A DNA stretch of 24,877 bases from Candidatus Dechloromonas phosphorivorans. Lineage in GTDB: Bacteria; Pseudomonadota; Gammaproteobacteria; Burkholderiales; Rhodocyclaceae. The DNA lies in NCBI GenBank assembly GCA_016714975.1, contig JADKBR010000010.1, positions 1-24,877 on the forward strand. Direction: 5' to 3'. A program made the position numbers and the translations under genes. The notes under the pieces are model-generated. The model did no database searches, had not been told where the DNA came from, and saw nothing but the letters and a program-made list of their open reading frames with translations. Positions 1 through 8,626 of the stretch are shown in pieces (within the stretch, counting starts at the first letter, position 1; the number at the start of each line of letters is the position of its first letter).

Positions 1-16
1 GACACTAGGAATTTTC

Positions 17-1318
17 ATGTCACTCAATGACCCGCAGTGGGGCAACCGTGGCAATGGCGACGATGATAAACCCGATGGCGGTCGGCGGCGCCCAATCAGG
101 GGCCGCCCGACCTCGAGGAGTTGTGGCGCGACTTCAACCGCAAACTGAACGGACTGTTCGGCAAGAAGGAGGCAGCGGAAATAATGGTGGCGGGGGCGAC
201 GGTCCGCGCTTGCCGCAGATCAACTTCAACCCGAAATTCCTCGGTGGCGGCGTGTGGGCTGCTCGCTGCCTTGGTGGTTGTGGTGTGGCTGGCATCCGGT
301 TTTCTACATCGTCGATGCCTCGCAGCGCGGCTCGTTCTACAGTTCGGGAAATACAAGGAAACCGCGTCACCGGGACTGAGTTGGCGTTTTCCGTATCCGA
401 TCCAGTCACACGAACTGGTCAACCTGACCGGCGTGCGCACGCTAATCGGTTGTCGCGGCAGTGCGCGCAATCAGGTCCTGAAAGAGGCGCTGATGCTGAC
501 CGATGACGAAATCATCAGAACCCATCCAGTTTGCCGTCCAGTATTTCCCTCAAGGATCCGATCGAGTACTCATTCAACAATCGTTCCCCGGATGAATCGG
601 TAATGCAGGTGGCGGAAGCGGCAATCCGCGAAGTCGTTGGCAAGAGCACGATGAGCTTTGTGCTCTACGAAGGGCGCGAGCAGGTGTCTTCCATGGCGGC
701 CAAGTTGATGCAGGATATCCTCGATCGATACAAGAGCGGCATCCTGATTTCCCAGGTGGCCATGCAGAACGCGCAGCCGCCCGAGCAGGTGCAGGCAGCT
801 TTCGACGATGCCGTCAAGGCCTTCCAAGACAAGGAGCGGCAGAGGAACGAAGGCGAGGCCTATGCCAATGACGTCATGCCGGGAAAGCCCAGGGAGTGGC
901 GTCGCGCCTGCGGGGAAGAGGCTGCGGGCCACAAGCGGCGCGTGATCTCGACTGCGGAAGGTGACGCTTTTCCCGCTTCTGAAAGCAAGTCCAGACCGAG
1001 TATGCCAAGGCTCCGAAGTGACCGTCAACGCATGTATCTGGAAACCATGCGGCAGATTTATTCCAATACCAGCAAGGTCATGGTCGATGCCAAGGGACAG
1101 GGCAACCTGCTCTACCTGCCGCTCGACAAGCTGATGCAGGCTGCCGGTGCCGTACCCGCCGCGACTCCTGACGCGTTGGCGCCCGCGGCAGCGCCCGCAC
1201 CCGCCAGGCCGCCCGCGGCGCAGGCGCAGCGGAGGCGCCGCCGCAACTCGACAGTTCGCTGAACAATGCAGGTCGCCGCGAACCCTCGTTGCGTTCGCGT
1301 GATCGGGAGAGCCGCTAA
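17..1318 (+). CDS. hflK: HflK, SPFH/band-7 membrane protease regulator (frameshifted)
   Basis: HflK pairs with HflC in an inner-membrane SPFH complex that surrounds and modulates the FtsH protease. The ATG at 17 follows a TAGGA ribosome site and opens with MSLNDPQWGNRG, the usual HflK N-terminus. A Gly/Asn-rich linker follows, then a membrane segment near bases 245-300 (LLAALVVVVWLASGF), the band-7 region (QFGKYKETASPGLSWRFPYP, then EYSFNNRSPDESVMQVAEAA), a coiled-coil stretch and an Ala/Pro-rich tail. The reading is spread over all three frames: shifts are visible near 90-110, 165, 255, 305, 510, 890-1000 and 1230. The stop TAA (1316-1318) overlaps the hflC ATG by one base, so the two are co-translated. 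Identity is very likely. The indels probably reflect consensus error, because conserved motifs persist on both sides of each break. Confidence 0.9.
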
Positions 1319-2202
1319 TGAGCGCACGTATCAATACTGTGGTTCTGACCTTGGTCACCGTTCTGGTGATCTTCGCCATGTCGATGTTTACCGTCGACCA
1401 ACGTCAGTTCGCGATCGTCTTCCAGTTGGGTGAAGTCAAACGGGTGATCGAAGAACCGGGACTCTACTTCAAGATTCCCATGATTCAGAACGTGCGTTTT
1501 CTGGACAAGCGCATCCTGTCGCTCGACAGCAACGAACTGGAACGATTCATTACCTCGGAAAAGAAGAATCTGCTGGTTGACTCCTACGTCAAGTGGCGCA
1601 TCGTCGATCCGAAGCTTTACTACATCTCGTTGGGTGGCGACGAGGCGCGCGCAAAAACGCGCCTGAATCAGACGATCAACGCCGGATTGCGCGAAGAGAT
1701 CGGCAGGCGCACAGTGCACCAGGTCATTTCCAGTGAACGCGACGGGATCATGGGTCTGGTGAGCGAGAGGGCCGATGTCGATGCGCGTCGGATCGGTGTC
1801 CAGATCGTCGATGTACGATTGAAGCGCATCGAACTCGCCAGCGATGTCAGCGAAGCGGTTTATCGCCGGATGGAGGCCGAGCGCAAGCGAGTCGCCAACG
1901 AATTGCGCTCACAGGGTTACGCCGAATCGGAACAGATTCGGGCCGATGCGGATCGTCAGCGTGAGATCATCGTTGCCAATGCCTACCGGGATGCCCAGAA
2001 GACCAAGGGCGAGGGCGATGCCAAGGCCACCGCGATCTGGTCAGGGCCTTCAGCGAGAGCCCCGAGTTCTATTCCTTCTATCGCAGCCTGGAAGCCTATC
2101 GGCAGCTTCAAAAGCAAGAATGACGTCCTGGTGCTGGAACCGAGTTCCGAATTCTTCAAGTACATGAAGGGTGCCGGGCGCGGAAATGACAAAGGCAAAT
2201 GA
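1318..2202 (+). CDS. hflC: HflC, SPFH/band-7 partner of HflK
   Basis: This is the partner of HflK in the FtsH-modulating membrane complex. The 294-residue reading is of normal family length. An N-terminal signal-anchor helix (TVVLTLVTVLVIFAMSMFTV) leads into the band-7 domain (FTVDQRQFAIVFQLGEVKRV, VDSYVKWRIVDPKLYYISLG) and a charged helical region (EAVYRRMEAERKRVANELRS). The frame is disturbed between about 2035 and 2105: the expected AFSESPEFYSFYRSLEAY is readable only in another frame, and the C-terminus SKNDVLVLEPSSEFFKYMKG is back in frame. That means at least two compensating indels. The start overlaps the hflK stop, and the end overlaps the next ATG (ATGA). Identification is strong. 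Confidence 0.93.
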   Translation: MSARINTVVLTLVTVLVIFAMSMFTVDQRQFAIVFQLGEVKRVIEEPGLYFKIPMIQNVRFLDKRILSLDSNELERFITSEKKNLLVDSYVKWRIVDPKLYYISLGGDEARAKTRLNQTINAGLREEIGRRTVHQVISSERDGIMGLVSERADVDARRIGVQIVDVRLKRIELASDVSEAVYRRMEAERKRVANELRSQGYAESEQIRADADRQREIIVANAYRDAQKTKGEGDAKATAIWSGPSARAPSSIPSIAAWKPIGSFKSKNDVLVLEPSSEFFKYMKGAGRGNDKGK

Positions 2203-2384
2203 CCTCGACGCTGTTGCTGGCCTTCGCGCTGATGCTCGTGCTCGAAGGCTTGATGCCCTTTATCGCCCCGGCGGCGTGGCGGAAACCTTTCGCCGCCTGG
2301 TTCAACTCACGGATGGCCAGATTCGCTTCATCGGTTTTGACCTCGATGTTGATCGGCCTCGTCATGCTGATGATTTTTTCATGA
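2199..2384 (+). CDS. DUF2065 small membrane protein (YjeT-like)
   Basis: A 61-residue protein with two hydrophobic segments, roughly residues 4-25 (LLLAFALMLVLEGLMPFIAP) and 42-60 (ASSVLTSMLIGLVMLMIF), joined by a short basic loop containing AWRKPFAAW. This matches the DUF2065/YjeT family, which sits between hflC and hisZ or purA in many betaproteobacteria. Its function is unknown. The start ATG overlaps the hflC stop and its own stop overlaps the hisZ start by four bases (ATGA), so translation is coupled along the operon. The reading is intact, unlike its neighbours. Confidence 0.85.
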   Translation: MTSTLLLAFALMLVLEGLMPFIAPAAWRKPFAAWFNSRMARFASSVLTSMLIGLVMLMIFS

Positions 2385-3533
2385 ACTGGCTGTTACGAAT
2401 ACATTGCCGACGCCCTCCCGAACGAGGCCGAACGCATCGAGCGCCTGCGCCGGACCCTGCTCGATCATTTCCCGCAGTCACGGCTTCGAATTTGTCATGC
2501 CGCCGATGCTCGAGTATATCGAGTCGCTCCTAACCGGCGCCGGCCATGATCTAAATCTGCGCACCTTCAAGCTGGTTGATCAGCTTTCCGGACGTACCAT
2601 GGGGGTGCGTGCCGATATTACGCCGCAGGCAGCGCGCATCGACGCCCATCTGCTCAATCATCGTGGCGTGACGCGCCTCTGCTATTGCGATAGCGTGCTG
2701 CATGCCATGCCTGCGACCATTTCCGCCAGCCGCGAGCCGGTGCAGATTGGGGCCGGAGTCTGGACATGCCGGGATCGCCGCCGATCTCGCGGTGATTCGT
2801 CTGCTGGCGGAGGCGCTGGCGAAGATCAAAGGTGCCGGTCAGCCGAATCGACATCGGCCATGTCGGCATTTTCCGGGCCTTGGCCAAAGCGGCCGGGCTG
2901 CCGCAGGACTCTGAGGGGACGGTTCTCGATCTGCTACAGGCCAAGGATATTCCCGGGCTGATCGAGGCTTGCGCCGAAGTACCTGCACCCTTCCGGGAAG
3001 CCCTGCAGCGCTTGCCGCAACTGTATGGCGGCGTCGAAGTGCTCGACCGCGCTGCCGCCGAACTGCCTGCGATTTCGGGCGTTACCTCAGCGCTCGCCGA
3101 CTTGCGTCATCTTGTGGCACTGGCTGCCGACCTGCCGTTTTCGCTCGATCTCTCAGACCTTCGCGGTTACCATTACCACAATGGCGTGGTGTTCGCCGCC
3201 TACTGCCCGGACTATCCGGTGGCGGTCGCGCTGGGCGGCCGCTACGATGGCGCCGGCAAGGTTTTCGGACGGGCGCGCCCGGCAACCGGCTTCTCGATGG
3301 ATCTGCGCGAAGTGGCGCGCCTGGCACCGGCTGGCAAACCTTCGCGAGCCATCCTGGCGCCGCATGCCGGCCGCGATGGAAAACTCGCTGCGCACATCGC
3401 CGCGCTGCGCGAGCAAGAGAGATTGTCGTTGAACTTCTGCCCGGTGAGACTGCCTGCGAAGGGGCCGGTCTGCGACCGAAAGCTCGCCCTGGTCGGTGAA
3501 CATTGGATCATTGAGGCAATACGAGAAGATTAG
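2381..3533 (+). CDS. hisZ: HisZ, ATP phosphoribosyltransferase regulatory subunit (frameshifted)
   Basis: HisZ is a histidyl-tRNA synthetase-like protein without aminoacylation activity; it binds and regulates the short form of HisG in the first step of histidine synthesis. Recognisable parts in order: MNWLL start; EYIADALPNEAERIE with a shift; GFEFVMPPMLEYIESLLTGA; FKLVDQLSGRTMGVRADITP (class II synthetase motif 2 region); AGIAADLAVIRLLAEALAKI; RIDIGHVGIFRALAKAAGLP; LRGYHYHNGVVFAAYCPDYP; and ALGGRYDGAGKVFGRARPAT (motif 3-like). The tail reads EHWIIEAIRED then TAG. Frame changes occur near 2395, 2470, 2755, 2840 and 3410. Total length, about 383 codons, is normal. purA is expected next but is not found. 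Confidence 0.9.
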
Positions 3534-3793
3534 CTGGCGTTCCGGGTCTTCATGACAAGACCGACAGGCTGCTGGCGTAGTGCTCGCTGATGACTGGCCA
3601 AACAAACCCCAATCCCAAAAAACTACCCTATTCCCGAAGCTGCATTTCCGTCACCAAGAAATGCGAGAACGTATGGGCTGACGAGGTTTTCCTCAAGATT
3701 TCGCTGCCGGTGGAGCGGTTTCCAAATCCCCTGACTCGATCGGCCCACGAAATGGTCACCGCAATAAGGCGATGGCACGCGGACGGCAGGAAA
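3534..3793. other. intergenic stretch without a recognisable gene
   Basis: After the hisZ stop there are about 260 bases with no convincing reading. An open frame begins at 3590 (+), but its composition is not protein-like and it runs into the terminator and the DUF47 gene on the other strand. No start resembling purA is present. The composition is a little less GC-rich than the flanks. This may be a rearrangement or assembly joint between the hfl-his operon and the phosphate operon. Confidence 0.4.
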
Positions 3794-3822
3794 GGCGGGG
3801 GCCAAGGATGGTGGCCCCCGCC
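3794..3822 (-). terminator. rho-independent terminator of the DUF47-Pit-DUF47 operon
   Basis: A perfect 10-bp GC stem (GGCGGGGGCC at 3794-3803 with GGCCCCCGCC at 3813-3822) encloses a 9-base loop. On the minus strand it is followed by TTTCC. It lies 8 bases past the stop of the last gene of the minus-strand phosphate operon (3831), the right place for its terminator. Confidence 0.75.
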
Positions 3823-3830
3823 AACCTCGA

Positions 3831-4490
3831 TCAGGCGGTTTCGAGCAAGATTTCCTCGATGCCCTGGGATGCGCGCTTGCAGGCGTTGAGCACGTCGTAC
3901 TGCGCGAAGTAGAAGCGGTTCATCTTCAAAGCGTGAATCGTCGCGTCGTCGTCCCCGTCCCTCGCGAACAGCTTGGTCACCCCTCGCTCATCGCCTGGCC
4001 GGCCTTTGTTCCGGCGTCGGCGATTTCATGGCAGAGCCTGGCAACGTCTTCCGGCTTCTGCTTGGTATCGCCCATGCCGATCGTCGCCTTGTTCAGGCGG
4101 GAGCAGGCGTCGACCGCGAGCGCCGCCATCGCACGGTTCTCGCTGGTCGCCTCGGCGACGCCGTACATGCTTACCGCATCGGCGACGTTCTGCAGCTTGC
4201 TCAGCACGCGGTCGAGATCGAGAATCAGCGTGTGCAGCAGATCGCGGCTGATCGGGGTGGTGAACGCCTCGTACAGGATCTGCACGAAATCGTCCTTGAT
4301 GCGGTCCCCGCTGGTTGCGTTGGAATTCACCTCTTCGATCAGAGGTGGCGGTTTCAGCGGCCCCGGCGGGGTTGCCGAGGCCATTGACCAGCCGCGATGT
4401 CGCGTTCGCTCCGGCGACGATCCGATCGGTGTGGGCCGCCAGAAAAGCGAAGAATTCGGTGCGCTTCGGTAGAAAGTTACTTGATGACAT
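3831..4490 (-). CDS. DUF47/PhoU-like phosphate transport regulator, copy 1 (frameshifted)
   Basis: DUF47 proteins are PhoU-like helical bundles encoded next to Pit permeases and thought to control or assist phosphate uptake. The start MSSSNFLPKRTEFFAFLAAH (4490) matches the second DUF47 protein of this operon (MLSSLMPQRKEFYVLLATLA). The middle holds the family signature FTTPISRDLLHTLILDLDRV, then LQNVADAVSMYGVAEATSEN. A last frame gives MNRFYFAQYDVLNACKRASQ and ends EEILLETA. Frames break near 4370-4400 and near 3970. It follows the Pit stop by 21 bases and is the last gene before the terminator. With copy 2 it brackets the permease, an unusual 2:1 arrangement. Identity is solid; the breaks are probably base-calling indels. 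Confidence 0.85.
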
Positions 4491-4511
4491 GATCAGCGTT
4501 CCTTGTATTGA

Positions 4512-5524
4512 TCAGAGGAATTTCGTGCCAATGTACCAGAAGATCCCGGCGATCAGGCCTGACGCCGGGATCGTGACAATCCACGCCACCATGAGGTTGG
4601 CGGTGACCGCCAGCGCACTGCCTTGACATCCGATGCCGCGCCGACGCCGACGATCGAGCCGGTGATGGTGTGCGTGGTGGAAACCGGGATGCCGGCGAAG
4701 GTCGCGAGACCGAGGGCGATCGCGCCGCCCATCGAGGCGCACGAGCCGCTGACCGAATTGAGCTTGGTGATCTTGGAACCCATGGTCTTGACGATCCGCC
4801 AGCCGCCCAGATACGTTCCCCAGGCAATGGCGAAGTAGCAGGAATAGACGACCCACATCGGCAGCGTGGACACGTCCTTGGTCGCGACGCCGGCGGTGAT
4901 CAGCAGCAGCCAGATGATGCCGATCGTCTTCTGCGCGTCGTTGCCACCATGACCGAGGCTGTAGAGCGCCGCTGCCAGCAACTGCCCGCTGCGGAACCAT
5001 TTGCTTGCCTCGTGCGGCGTGTGCTTGCGGAAGATCCAGGCTGTCAGAATCATCAGCAAGGCGCCGATGATGAAGCCGACCAGCGGCGAGATGATGATGA
5101 ACGCGAGGATCTTGCCGAAGCCAGACCAGACGATCGGCGCACCCGACATGGACTTGGCGCAGGTGGCGCCGACCAGGCCGCCGACCAGCGCGTGCGACGA
5201 CGACGACGGGATGCCGTAGTACCAGGTGATGATGTTCCAGGCGAGCGCCCCGATCAAGGCACCGAAAATGACGTAATAATCAACGAAGGACGGGTCGACC
5301 GTACCCTTGCCGATGGTCGCCGCCACCTTGAGCTGGAAGATGAAGAGCGCGGCAAAATTGAAGAACGCGGCGAACAGCACCGCCTGCTTGGGAGTCAGGG
5401 CGCCGGTGGCGACGATCGTCGAGATGGAATTCGCGCCATCATGAAACCCGTTCATGAAGTCGAATGCCAACGCGATGAAGATCAGGATGCCGAGCGTCCA
5501 GATGCTCATGTTGAGTGCTTCCAT
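4512..5524 (-). CDS. pit: low-affinity inorganic phosphate transporter, Pit family (frameshifted near the 3' end)
   Basis: Pit permeases are proton- or cation-coupled importers of metal-phosphate in the inner membrane. The reading starts MEALNMSIWTLGILIFIALA and carries the family signature DFMNGFHDGANSISTIVATG early, several hydrophobic helices (ILAFIIISPLVGFIIGALLM; LLITAGVATKD), and the second conserved half signature, IPVSTTHTITGSIVGVGAA. A frame change near 4620 moves the last helix into another frame (VTANLMVAWIVTIPASGLIA), ending GTKFL. Start and stop give about 337 residues, within the short-Pit range. The gene lies 12 bases downstream of DUF47 copy 2 and 21 upstream of copy 1, so all three form one operon. 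In polyphosphate-accumulating relatives, Pit is the main phosphate uptake route. Confidence 0.92.
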
Positions 5525-5536
5525 TTCGCGCGCCCC

Positions 5537-6175
5537 TCAGGAATTTTCGATCAGGATTTCTTCGATGGTCTTGGCTGCCTCTTCGCAGGTGTCAAGAACG
5601 ACTTCCTGCAACGCGTAGAAGCGGCTCATCTTGACCGCGTTCCACGCCGTGCCGCTGCCGTCGAAGAGCTTGGTGACGGCCTTGCGCTGCACGACGTCGG
5701 CCTTCGCCTCGATTTCCTCGATTTCCTTGCAGAAGCCGATGACTTCCGGGCGGCGACCCTTTTCGGCGATGCCGGCGACGGCCCGGTTCAGGCGCATGCA
5801 GGCGTCGGCTCCGAGCGAGGCCAGTTCGCGGGCCTCGGCGGTGGACTCCTTGATGTTGTACATCGACACCGCCCGCGCCACGTCCTCGAGCGCATTCAGG
5901 ACGCCGTCGAGTTCGATGACCAGCGCATGGATCTGGTCGCGGTTGATCGGGGTGGTGAACGAGCGGTGCAGCAAGGTGATCACTTCGGCCTTGATCTTGT
6001 CGCCGGCCTGCTCGAGCAGGCTCACTTCGGCGACCAGGGTGGGCAAGTCCTCGGTGTTGCTGCCGAGGCCGTTCATCAGGCGCAAGGTGGCGTTGGCGCC
6101 GGCGACGACGCGATCGGCAAGAGTGGCAAGGAGCACATAGAATTCCTTGCGTTGAGGCATAAGGCTGCTGAGCAT
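5537..6175 (-). CDS. DUF47/PhoU-like phosphate transport regulator, copy 2
   Basis: An intact 212-residue helical protein and the first gene of the minus-strand phosphate operon. It shows the DUF47 pattern: MLSSLMPQRKEFYVLLATLA, then DRVVAGANATLRLMNGLGSN, SFTTPINRDQIHALVIELDG, VLNALEDVARAVSMYNIKES and the C-terminal YALQEVVLDTCEEAAKTIEE. Each block has a counterpart in copy 1, so the two are clear paralogues. No membrane segment is visible; it is expected to be cytosolic and to act with the permease encoded 12 bases downstream. The ATG follows an AGGGGGAAA ribosome site. Upstream is an AT-rich leader of about 80 bases with a promoter-like pair. Confidence 0.9.
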   Translation of the reverse strand: MLSSLMPQRKEFYVLLATLADRVVAGANATLRLMNGLGSNTEDLPTLVAEVSLLEQAGDKIKAEVITLLHRSFTTPINRDQIHALVIELDGVLNALEDVARAVSMYNIKESTAEARELASLGADACMRLNRAVAGIAEKGRRPEVIGFCKEIEEIEAKADVVQRKAVTKLFDGSGTAWNAVKMSRFYALQEVVLDTCEEAAKTIEEILIENS

Positions 6176-6257
6176 GAAAATTTCCCCCTGGGTTAATAAA
6201 TGGTCACTTCAACGCAGTAATTTACTTCATTTTTACGAAGGCGCAAGGGGTTGGCAA

Positions 6258-6286
6258 AATAAATTTCATTTTCCAAATTTTGTCAA
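6258..6286 (-). promoter_or_regulatory. sigma70-like promoter for the DUF47-Pit operon
   Basis: Read on the minus strand, TTGACA (6286-6281) is a perfect -35 and is followed 17 bases later by TTTATT (6263-6258), a weak -10. The whole stretch 6180-6320 is strikingly AT-rich in a GC-rich window. It lies about 80 bases upstream of the DUF47 start at 6175. The -10 is weak, so the exact start point is unsure. A TTGTCATAAAA stretch at 6305-6315 resembles half a Pho box but has no good second half. Confidence 0.5.
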
Positions 6287-6718
6287 GTGTTATCTTGCTA
6301 ACATTGTCATAAAAATATGCCAATGGCCATGCATATGGCTTATATGCGCGCCGATTCTCATGCATTTGTCACTATTTCCGGGAGTCACAATGTCGTGGCG
6401 ATGGGCGGGGAGCGAGCATGGGAAGCGCGGATCGCTTCCGGATTCGTCATGGCCGCAGGCCACATCGTTCCGGCGCTGGTCGGAATCCTGGAAAAATGAA
6501 CCCGCCCGACCCCGACCCCGACTCGGGCCGTTGCCGCGCAGGAAGTTTCGCCTGGCTGGTTCGGCATCCCCTGGGAAACGCTGCGTGACGACCGGTTCAG
6601 TGTTTCCAGGATCTGCTCGCACAGGTGCTGAACACGGATGTTCGCCATTGCTGCGCGCCCGAGACTGGAGGTCAGGTAGGCTTGACGACGATGTCGGGCA
6701 GTTTCCTGTTGCAGACGT

Positions 6719-6997
6719 TCACGCACAAGGCCGCATGCGACAACTGGGTTGGATTTCCCTGCGCCGGAAGATGTTGTGGAAATCGCTGTCCTGAAAAAGG
6801 TCGGCGCCATCCTTCAGTTGAGCCGCCATATCGATGCGGAACTTGTCCGCCTTGACGCCGAGGAGATGGGCATCCATTTCGACGACACTCGTCTTGCACC
6901 TGTTGATGATCTCGTCGAGATTGATGATGGCGCGGTGAATGCCATCGTGGTCGATCGGCGTCGCCGGAACGGTCGGATCCAGTTGCCAGCCTGGCTG
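6719..6997 (-). pseudogene. possible DUF47-like fragment
   Basis: A minus-strand frame without a start codon, open for about 93 codons, contains TPIDHDGIHRAIINLDEIIN. This resembles the DUF47 signature TPINRDQIHALVIELDGVLN found in the intact gene at 5537-6175. It continues EMDAHLLGVKADKFRIDMAA before a stop at 6719. The match covers only the signature block and the rest does not align by eye, so a third DUF47 relic is only a possibility. It runs in the same direction as the Pit operon, upstream of its promoter. Confidence 0.25.
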
Positions 6998-7152
6998 TGC
7001 CGCTCCGTGCCGCGGTCAACCTGGACGACACCCCGATTTTCGAAGCGGCAGGGGCAATTTTCATCGCCCGACTGGCCAACATCGAACCTGACTTCAGCAG
7101 CTTGGTCGTCCGGCGGCTGGCCGCTGTCAAGGAGACCATCCGGCGCTCATGA
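6928..7152 (+). pseudogene. unrecognised C-terminal gene fragment
   Basis: A plus-strand frame without a start codon ends at TGA 7150-7152. It reads with normal protein composition and high GC at third positions, for example NLDDTPIFEAAGAIFIARLA and FSSLVVRRLAAVKETIRRS. I do not recognise the family. It converges on the phosphatase gene that ends at 7168. It partly overlaps the minus-strand DUF47-like fragment, so at least one of the two is chance or a joint lies near 6965. Confidence 0.2.
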
Positions 7153-7167
7153 AGCCGGCGCGGAATT

Positions 7168-8626
7168 TCAGGCCGGCTTGTCCTTGAGCTGCTTGATGAG
7201 AGTCGTCACCGCATCAACCGGGTAGATCAGCGGCACCATCACTCCGCCGATGCGGGTGAACACAGCGACCTGCCCGACGCGGGCGCTGTAAAGCACGTGG
7301 TGGCTCTTGATGCCATTGATGTTCAGCCACAGCGTGCTGTCACTATCCATCGGCGTGTGACCGACGATGAAAGTGGTGTGCTTCTGAAGGTCCAGTGTGC
7401 GGCGAAAACGTTTGACGTCCCCCGCTTATACCCATTGGGCCGACTTGGCAGAAAATGGCGGTTGTTTACCAGTTCGATGGCCAGTCCCGGATGGCGGTGG
7501 ATGTTGACCAGCATTTCCTTGCTCACATCCTCTTTCGGCGCCGCTGCATGACACGCGACAAAATCGGTGGAGGCGACCACAAAGGGCAAAAGGCGATAGA
7601 AATCCTCCATGGCCTTGCGATAGGCATGGCCCCGGCGAGCGACCAGTTCCCTGGCCCACAGCAGGCCTGCGGTACGCCATCCTTGGCGATGTCCTCGGTG
7701 AAGGAATCATGGTTGCCGCGGATATAGAACACCTGTTGCGGGAAACGCAGCTTGAGCCGGAAGATCAGATCCATCATCAGCATCGAGCTGTCCATCTCGC
7801 GCAGTTTCCCGTCCTCCTCGCAATGCACCGCATCGCCGAGAATGATCAGGGCGGCGCTGCCGTCCTCGAGCGCATCGAGGAAAGCGTTCTGGCTGAGCAC
7901 GGTCAACAGGTTGTCGACCTGCGCATGCAGGTCGGCCACCAGGATCGGGGTCAGGCTCCCGGGCAGCATCACCAGTCCGCCGGGCAAGCCCCAGTCACTG
8001 TGCGGCCGGTAGGCCTCCTGTCGCATGACTTCATTGACCTTTTCAATCAGCGCCAGCGCCTCGTCTGCCGGCAACTGCTCGATCGGCCCCCCGAAAATCT
8101 CGCGCAAGCGACGGTAGCTGCCTTCACGCGTGCCGCGCGCATCGCTGGCAAACCGACCGATGGTCGCGCCGGCGTCGCTGAGATTGCGAAAGACCAGCGA
8201 TTCCGGCCCGTGAATGATGACCAGGTGCTCCTCGTCAACCGCATCGGGGTAATTGAAGACGGCTTGCTGGACGCGATCGCCGGCCCCCAGCGAGATCCAG
8301 CTTTTCGGCGTCAGGCGCAGGAAGCCGTTGATCCGGCCGGGTTGGGCGGCGGGATCGACGATGACGAAGTTACCGGTCCTGTTGGGCTTTCCGCGTTCGT
8401 CGATCCGGGTTTCGGGATAGAGGTGGAGTTTCTTGTCATCCTGACCCAGCGTGATTTCGATCGGCACACGATCGAAGGAAACACGGACCTTGGCGTCGCC
8501 CAGCCGATAGTTGCTGCGCAGCCTGATCTCATGACCCGTGCCCACCCCCAGTCGCGTAAGAAACTGTTTCAACGGGGCCAGCAGTCTCGACACCGTCACC
8601 GGCCGCCGCTTGGCAATCGGGTTCAT
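7168..8626 (-). CDS. metallophosphoesterase with N-terminal beta-rich domain (frameshifted)
   Basis: The protein has about 485 residues when the frames are joined. Residues 1-200 form a beta-rich region whose pieces (LVIIHGPESLVFRNLSDAGA) recall an FHA fold, though this is uncertain. A calcineurin-type phosphoesterase domain follows, with metal-binding motifs ILVADLHAQ (near residue 229), LIILGDAVHCE (near 262), YIRGNHDSF (near 303), then FVACHAAAP and FIVGHTPMDSD. The frame changes near 7670-7690 and again near 7420; the end reads TTLIKQLKDKPA. The ATG overlaps the stop of the upstream kinase-like gene by four bases (ATGA), so the two are co-translated. The DLH block lacks the glycine after histidine seen in classic PPP phosphatases. 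The substrate is unknown: protein phosphate, nucleotide or a nucleic-acid end are all possible. Confidence 0.82.

Larger units (their letters stand above)
6300..7152. other. unresolved mosaic region with gene scraps
   Basis: About 850 bases between the phosphate-operon promoter and the phosphatase gene hold no continuous gene. Short protein-like stretches appear on both strands in changing frames: PGWFGIPWETLRDDRFSV (+, about 6555-6608), ANIRVQHLCEQILETLNR (-, about 6600-6655), and the two fragments listed separately at 6719-6997 and 6928-7152. A 60-codon open frame (+, 6317-6499) starts with a Met/His-rich sequence and is not recognisable. Real genes broken by many indels, or a chimeric joint, would both give this picture. 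Confidence 0.35.

Noticed and set aside
4670..6196. 508-codon plus-strand open frame over the phosphate operon
   Set aside because: It is antisense to the Pit and DUF47 genes, is full of Asp/Arg/Gly-rich low-complexity stretches, and resembles no family. It is a shadow of high-GC coding sequence.
6281..6315. Pho box for the phosphate operon
   Set aside because: Only one half-site (TTGTCAT at 6305-6311) resembles the consensus. The second repeat at the required spacing is missing.
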